Assembly: GCA_021613375.1 (NCBI GenBank)
Contig: CM038722.1
Location: forward strand, 25,545,941-25,609,940
Origin: Megaleporinus macrocephalus
Lineage: Eukaryota > Chordata > Actinopteri > Characiformes > Anostomidae
DNA: 64,000 bases
Direction of reading: 5' to 3'
A model generated the notes under the pieces. It made no database searches. It saw only the letters and a program-made list of their open reading frames with translations, and had not been told where the DNA came from. The position numbers and the translations under genes were made by a program. Shown here in pieces: positions 61,109-64,000 of the stretch; position 1 is the first letter of the stretch; each line of letters starts with the position of its first letter.

Positions 61109-64000
61109 GTGATGATGCAGTGGTCTCAGATTGTTTCTATTATAACTGATACCACAAAATTTCCTTCTTGAACCCAAATATAGCCCAAAAGTATTCTGCC
61201 TACGTTCCACCTGAACCACTGCACCACGTTTAGAGCTCAAGCTGAGACCAACAAAGTTCCATCAAAAGTAAACTAGCTTACATTTTCATTTACAGCATAT
61301 TTACTGACACAGTATAATCATGTTTAAGAGGAGATCATATAAAGTATGTTATTAGGAGTTATTAATTTCTAAGACAACCAAAAATGCTCACTTTAGCAAC
61401 ACAATTGTTGCATTGTAAGTGTATGAGATTAGCGTAGAGATCCAGAGGTGTCCAGTCTTATTGGCAAAATGTGCATGTTTTTTTTTTTTTATTCCAACAA
61501 AGCAGGAGCTCCTGAACTACCGCTTGAGAACGACGATCAGTTGGTTTGACAGGTAGCAGCAGCTGTGCTCTTACATGTTTTGCCACCCCTCTGCTGTAGA
61601 GTCCCGCTACTGGCCGTGGTCGTGTGGTAGACAAGACCATGCAGAGCATCACAAAGGCTTACGGCAGCGTGGCAGGAAAGAATTAAACCTTGTGGACGTC
61701 ATATGTGCTGGAATGTTGTTTTGCATGTGGCTGTGTGGGTTGTCTGGTCAATGGGTCAAGTGGAAGCTCAGGACTGTTGGTGCTTGACACTGTTGTGTCC
61801 TAATGCTGTGTTCAATAAAAGAGCATTTGCTTTACGTGCTGTGTTCTGCTGGTGTTACTCTTCATGCTAATGAGTTTGGTGTTAGAAATGGGATACATAG
61901 TGCTTTAAGTGAGTCTTCTTTTACTGAACACAGTAGCAGAGAAGAATGGCCACCTAGAAGCTACTGAAATGGCCAGAATAGCAGATAGGTTACTCTTAGC
62001 CACACATTTTCTGTACACAGTAGATACCCAACCTTCTGAACCTAGAAAAGCATAGCCCGTGCAACGCTTAAAGCTAACAACACAACTTATTTACACATTA
62101 CGTCTCTCCCACCACGAGCTCAGCACTGCCAGGGGGCTCCGCACGTGACAGCTTTGCAAGGCCATGTCTCCCACGGCGCCACGGGCTAGTAGCAAGTCGT
62201 TACAATACAATGCTTTTTAATTGCTTTCAACCTTGGAACCGCAGCTCTCTTTAAGAGCTCCACTGAGCCCGGCATAACTCCCTGTTTTGACAAAAATAAA
62301 AACACGTTATTAGCGTCTTTTAGTGCCATTTGATCTTTCCCATTTCCAAATATTCACATTACGCAATGTGGTTAAGAAGATTTTCAGTTACCGAGTTACT
62401 GAGAAGGAAGCCTCATGGGTGCCTGTACAGCAACAGAAGGGGCACCCAAAAGGAATAAAGTGTCTGTGAATGAATCTTGAAGGATGGCCATATAAAAGAC
62501 AATTGATTTACACACCCTCCAAGGGTGTGCACAGTACAGTCAGTGGACAAAGGGGCAAAGGATCAAGCCCTGCCTGTGGTCTAAATCTATGCATCTTCAT
62601 GATAGTGATTATAGGAAAGCCTGTTCACTCTCTGAGTTTTGGCAGTGCAGTTCAAGCCTGTCTCTCTTGTTTCTTTGAATAAAAAGAGATGCGTAATCCA
62701 AAACTTGCTGGTAAAAAACATTAAGCATTAAACATTTTCTCAAACAATTCACTTTTTTTCAGGTTGTTCTGGCTGCTATTCTAACGTGACATCCAGTTGG
62801 CTCTTGATAACGAATGATGGGACTTAATGTAATTCGGCCACCATATTGAAATTCATGAATTATCCCATTTATCAATTGATTTTTTTTCCAACCACTGACA
62901 TGTCTCCTCCTTCTGTTATATTACCTTTGGGTCTATGGCGTGCGGAAGCCTATATGGGAAGCCATTTTTGTTTTGTATCGCACTTGCATGCATTAGACCC
63001 CCAAAAAAACTCTGAAAACTGAAAAGGTGGTGGATTCTGCAGTAGCCCTCCCAGACTCCAAGTAATTAACATGGATATATAGATATGTAATGAATATATT
63101 AATAATATGTACACCCCATTGACATTTTATCCAGTCCTCTTGACCAGTTTGTTTATTGTTAAAGTTACGCCTCTAAATGTATGTTAGCATACTTTAGCCT
63201 TCTTATCACTTCACAATCCCTAAGTGAACTAAAGCAAATAAAGATTTGCTCAACGATAAATTAGACGGCATTGTAGGTTGATATGCACCCATCAGGCCAT
63301 CTATGTTATCTTAACAACCTCCGGTGAATAATTATCAATTATGGGTGGAGGAAAACATCAATGTTATTATGATATTTGGCATGGAAATATTGTATCTGTA
63401 CATAGATGCCAAATATCATAGTATTATATAACATGTGTAGTAAGATTTTAAATCACAGTGTTGGTCAGTCCGTCTAAAAATGATTAAAGTAAGGCTGAAA
63501 ACTTTGTTTCATTATATAAAACATATGCTGACAAAGTTTTCCTCAGCAGTTAGCAGTTGGAAAAAAGTAAAAAGTTGCAGAATATGTTATATATAACATA
63601 TATGTTATTGCAATCATGTCATGACTTAAGTATCATGATGATATCTTATTGTGGCGCCATTGGAGATTCCTATTCTTACTAGAGCTTACTATTTCACGGA
63701 TAGTAAAGTTCCAAAGTAGCCCAAATGTCTCTGTGTGTACATTTTTTGGACGCATATTTTATAGTGGATTTTTTACATTTTTGTCAATTTTTATATTATT
63801 TTTTTTATGTCAACACAGCTCTTTATTTCCTGTGAAGATTTCATGATAGTTGGACCAACAGAAATGCTTCAAAATAATATGTAATAAAACCCTTTCACAT
63901 CAACTTACATTAAAAGTTTAGTCAAATGGTTTTCTGTGGAGAGCCCTGGTTTTGTCTGAGAGAAGGTTTAGTCACTGCATGGAAAAGTGCTACAAATGGC
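61109..64000. other. Remainder of window, epha6 intron 2
   Basis: No exon, RNA gene or named repeat recognised up to the right edge. The motif caataaaagagcatttg at 61814-61830 also occurs in the 27-bp inverted repeat near 19.68 kb, perhaps an end of an unrecognised dispersed element. Confidence 0.5.

Overview
This is a piece of a vertebrate nuclear genome, almost certainly a teleost fish. It has long introns, AT/GT/CT microsatellites, CpG-rich promoter-type DNA, hAT-type miniature elements with 8-bp target-site duplications, 5'-truncated LINEs with poly-A tails, and decayed Tc1/mariner copies. There are no bacterial-style operons, and nearly all open reading frames are by-products of simple repeats. 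The only host gene I can support is the 5' end of an Eph receptor tyrosine kinase, best matched to EphA6 (epha6), on the + strand. Exon 1 (signal peptide, ATG at 33486, donor at 33568) and exon 2 (58982-59046, the start of the ephrin-binding domain) join in phase across a 25.4-kb first intron. The next exon, which should open with the conserved Trp and carry most of the ligand-binding domain, lies beyond the right edge. Layout: 1-8846 is a 63-bp satellite array with a higher-order structure, a 3967-bp block repeated head to tail. A diverged inverted monomer follows at 9149-9205. 9.2-20 kb is gene-free DNA with microsatellites, a hAT-type MITE and two Tc1/mariner remnants. 20.64-25.07 kb is a second tandem array of 54/57-bp units that stays open on both strands for about 4.5 kb; I read it as a minisatellite and not a gene. 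25.85-26.3 kb is an isolated CpG-rich block. 30.98-32.6 kb is an old degenerate 22-25-bp minisatellite that runs up to the CpG-rich promoter/5'UTR of epha6 (32.79-33.485 kb). Intron 1 opens with a 1.2-kb pyrimidine tract and holds a layered record of insertions: a hAT-type element with another inside it (40.4-41.1 kb), a LINE inside an older LINE (41.8-43.1 kb), a hAT MITE with perfect TSD (47.06-47.44 kb), a LINE 3' end in which a 27-bp CA-rich minisatellite has grown (49.5-51.0 kb), a fold-back relative of the 63-bp satellite (53.2 kb), and a LINE with perfect 15-bp TSD inside a Tc1 remnant (56.4-58.0 kb). Intron 2 contains a second copy of the 12-kb MITE with a perfect 8-bp TSD (60.8-61.1 kb). 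The biological interest lies in the repeats: two large arrays with nested higher-order duplications, evidence for where each array came from, and several insertions that can be ordered in time. I did not find a new multi-gene system.
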